DNA from: Gammaproteobacteria bacterium
GTDB taxonomy: Bacteria; Pseudomonadota; Gammaproteobacteria; PS1; Pseudothioglobaceae
Length of the DNA stretch: 7,086 nt
Direction: 5' to 3'
Assembly (NCBI GenBank): GCA_003489145.1
Contig: DNJI01000035.1
Span: 7,898-14,983, forward strand
Both the position numbers and the translations under genes were made by a program. Of the stretch, positions 6,236 through 7,086 are shown piece after piece. Under the pieces are notes generated by a model. It was not told the DNA's origin, did no database searches, and was given only the letters and a program-made list of their open reading frames with translations. Each line of letters begins with the position of its first letter. Position 1 is the stretch's first letter.

Positions 6236-7086
6236 ATGAACAAGCAAGAGCGCTTTTTCGCGCTTAAAATCTCATCTATTATGGCAACTCGTATGTTCGG
6301 GTTGTTTATGATTTTCCCTGTTTTTTCAGTTTACGCCTCTGAATATGAAAGCACCACGCCCTACTTAATTGGCCTTGCTATTGGTATTTATGGCCTAACC
6401 CAAGCACTACTACAAATCCCGTTTGGCTATTTATCCGATCAATATGGTCGTAAACCAATGCTTATTGTTGGTTTAGTTATCTTTTTTATCGGTAGCGTTG
6501 TTGCGGCTAATGCCACTGATATTATCGGCGTGGTGATTGGCAGAGCTTTGCAAGGCGGTGGCGCAATCTCTGCAGTGCTAATGGCTTTCTTGGCTGATTT
6601 TGTTTCACCAGAGCAACGCGCTAAAGCCAATGCCTTTGTCGGTATGCAAATCGGTATTGCGTTTATGCTCTCGTTACTCATTGGTCCACTAATCACGGTC
6701 AATTTAGGTATTTCTGGGCTTTTTTGGGTGATTGCTGGCTTGTCTATTGCCGCACTAGGCATCGTCTTTACTTTGCCTCATGTTAAGCCACACGCGCAAT
6801 ACACCTTATCAGTATCAAACATTAAACAAGTCTTAACTTCTAAATTACTTAAATTAGATTTCAGCATCTTCACCCTGCACTTAATTTTGACTTGTGCTTT
6901 TATCGTTATGCCAAAACTTCTGGTAGAAAATAACATCGTTGCCACCGACTTAAAAGACAACTGGACCATGTACCTACCAGTCATGTTGGTTTCCTTTATT
7001 GGCATGTTGCCAATGATCATTTTGGCTGAGAAATACCACAAGCATAAAGCCATGTTACTTACTGCTATTTCTATCATGATTATGAG
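6236..7086 (+). CDS. MFS transporter, YajR-like, cut by the window edge
   Basis: This is an open frame of 283 codons from ATG that runs past the right edge with no stop. It is an inner-membrane major facilitator superfamily carrier; at least eight hydrophobic segments are visible (about 12-34, 43-66, 75-93, 97-121, 133-155, 161-181, 207-229 and 245-264). Motif A is GYLSDQYGRKP at 64-74, between helices 2 and 3, with Asp68 and Arg72 in place. Motif B is GRALQGGGAIS at 102-112, with Arg103 in helix 4. The stretch LIGLAIGIYGLTQALLQIPFG (44-64) is typical of the YajR-like group, proton-coupled drug-type exporters of unclear natural substrate. YajR of E. coli carries a C-terminal cytosolic domain; whether this one does lies outside the window. 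In Pseudomonas and other gammaproteobacteria a close relative sits between uvrA and ssb, so ssb may follow. It begins 15 bases after bamD and has no clear Shine-Dalgarno sequence. Confidence 0.88.
   Translation, partial: MNKQERFFALKISSIMATRMFGLFMIFPVFSVYASEYESTTPYLIGLAIGIYGLTQALLQIPFGYLSDQYGRKPMLIVGLVIFFIGSVVAANATDIIGVVIGRALQGGGAISAVLMAFLADFVSPEQRAKANAFVGMQIGIAFMLSLLIGPLITVNLGISGLFWVIAGLSIAALGIVFTLPHVKPHAQYTLSVSNIKQVLTSKLLKLDFSIFTLHLILTCAFIVMPKLLVENNIVATDLKDNWTMYLPVMLVSFIGMLPMIILAEKYHKHKAMLLTAISIMIM

Noticed and set aside
6439..7077. Two long open frames on the minus strand (6439-6762 and 6778-7077)
   Set aside because: They lie opposite the MFS gene, whose plus-strand frame has clear family motifs across the same bases; the products resemble no family I know.
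1..7086. A novel defence, mobile or secretion system
   Set aside because: All coding space is taken by recognisable housekeeping genes in tight order; no repeats arrays, integrases, transposases, tRNA ends or unfamiliar long frames are present.

Overview
The window looks like core chromosome of an AT-rich gammaproteobacterium. It encodes lipobox lipoproteins of the cell envelope (Pal, BamD), the Tol-Pal periplasmic proteins, a long bifunctional-type SpoT, IscX and a YajR-like MFS carrier. I see no phage, transposon, toxin, CRISPR or RNA gene. Low G+C and compact spacing would fit a marine or symbiotic lineage such as the SUP05/Thioglobus sulfur oxidisers, but that placement is a guess from overall character, not from a marker gene.

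Layout. On the minus strand, reading leftwards from about 5341, the order is spoT, a 95-base gap, iscX, tolB, pal, cpoB (ybgF) and the 5' part of pabB, which leaves the window at position 1. The last five are packed like one operon: iscX and tolB share 4 bases (ATGA), tolB and pal are 15 bases apart, pal and cpoB 7 bases, cpoB and pabB 6 bases. On the plus strand, bamD starts at 5444 and is followed after 15 bases by a YajR-type MFS transporter that runs off the right edge. The 102 bases between spoT and bamD must hold both divergent promoters and contain good -10 hexamers on both strands.

Roles. TolB, Pal and CpoB are the periplasmic and outer-membrane half of the Tol-Pal machine, which constricts the outer membrane at division; CpoB links this to peptidoglycan synthesis. 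BamD is the essential lipoprotein of the BAM complex that inserts outer-membrane beta-barrels. SpoT makes and degrades (p)ppGpp. IscX is a small acidic partner of the cysteine desulfurase IscS in Fe-S assembly. PabB starts the p-aminobenzoate branch of folate synthesis. The MFS protein is probably a proton-coupled exporter of unknown substrate.

Unusual points are of arrangement rather than new biology. iscX sits at the head of a tolB-pal-cpoB cluster instead of at the end of an isc operon, tolQRA are not directly upstream of tolB, and about half of the genes lack a visible Shine-Dalgarno sequence. I found no convincing undescribed system here.
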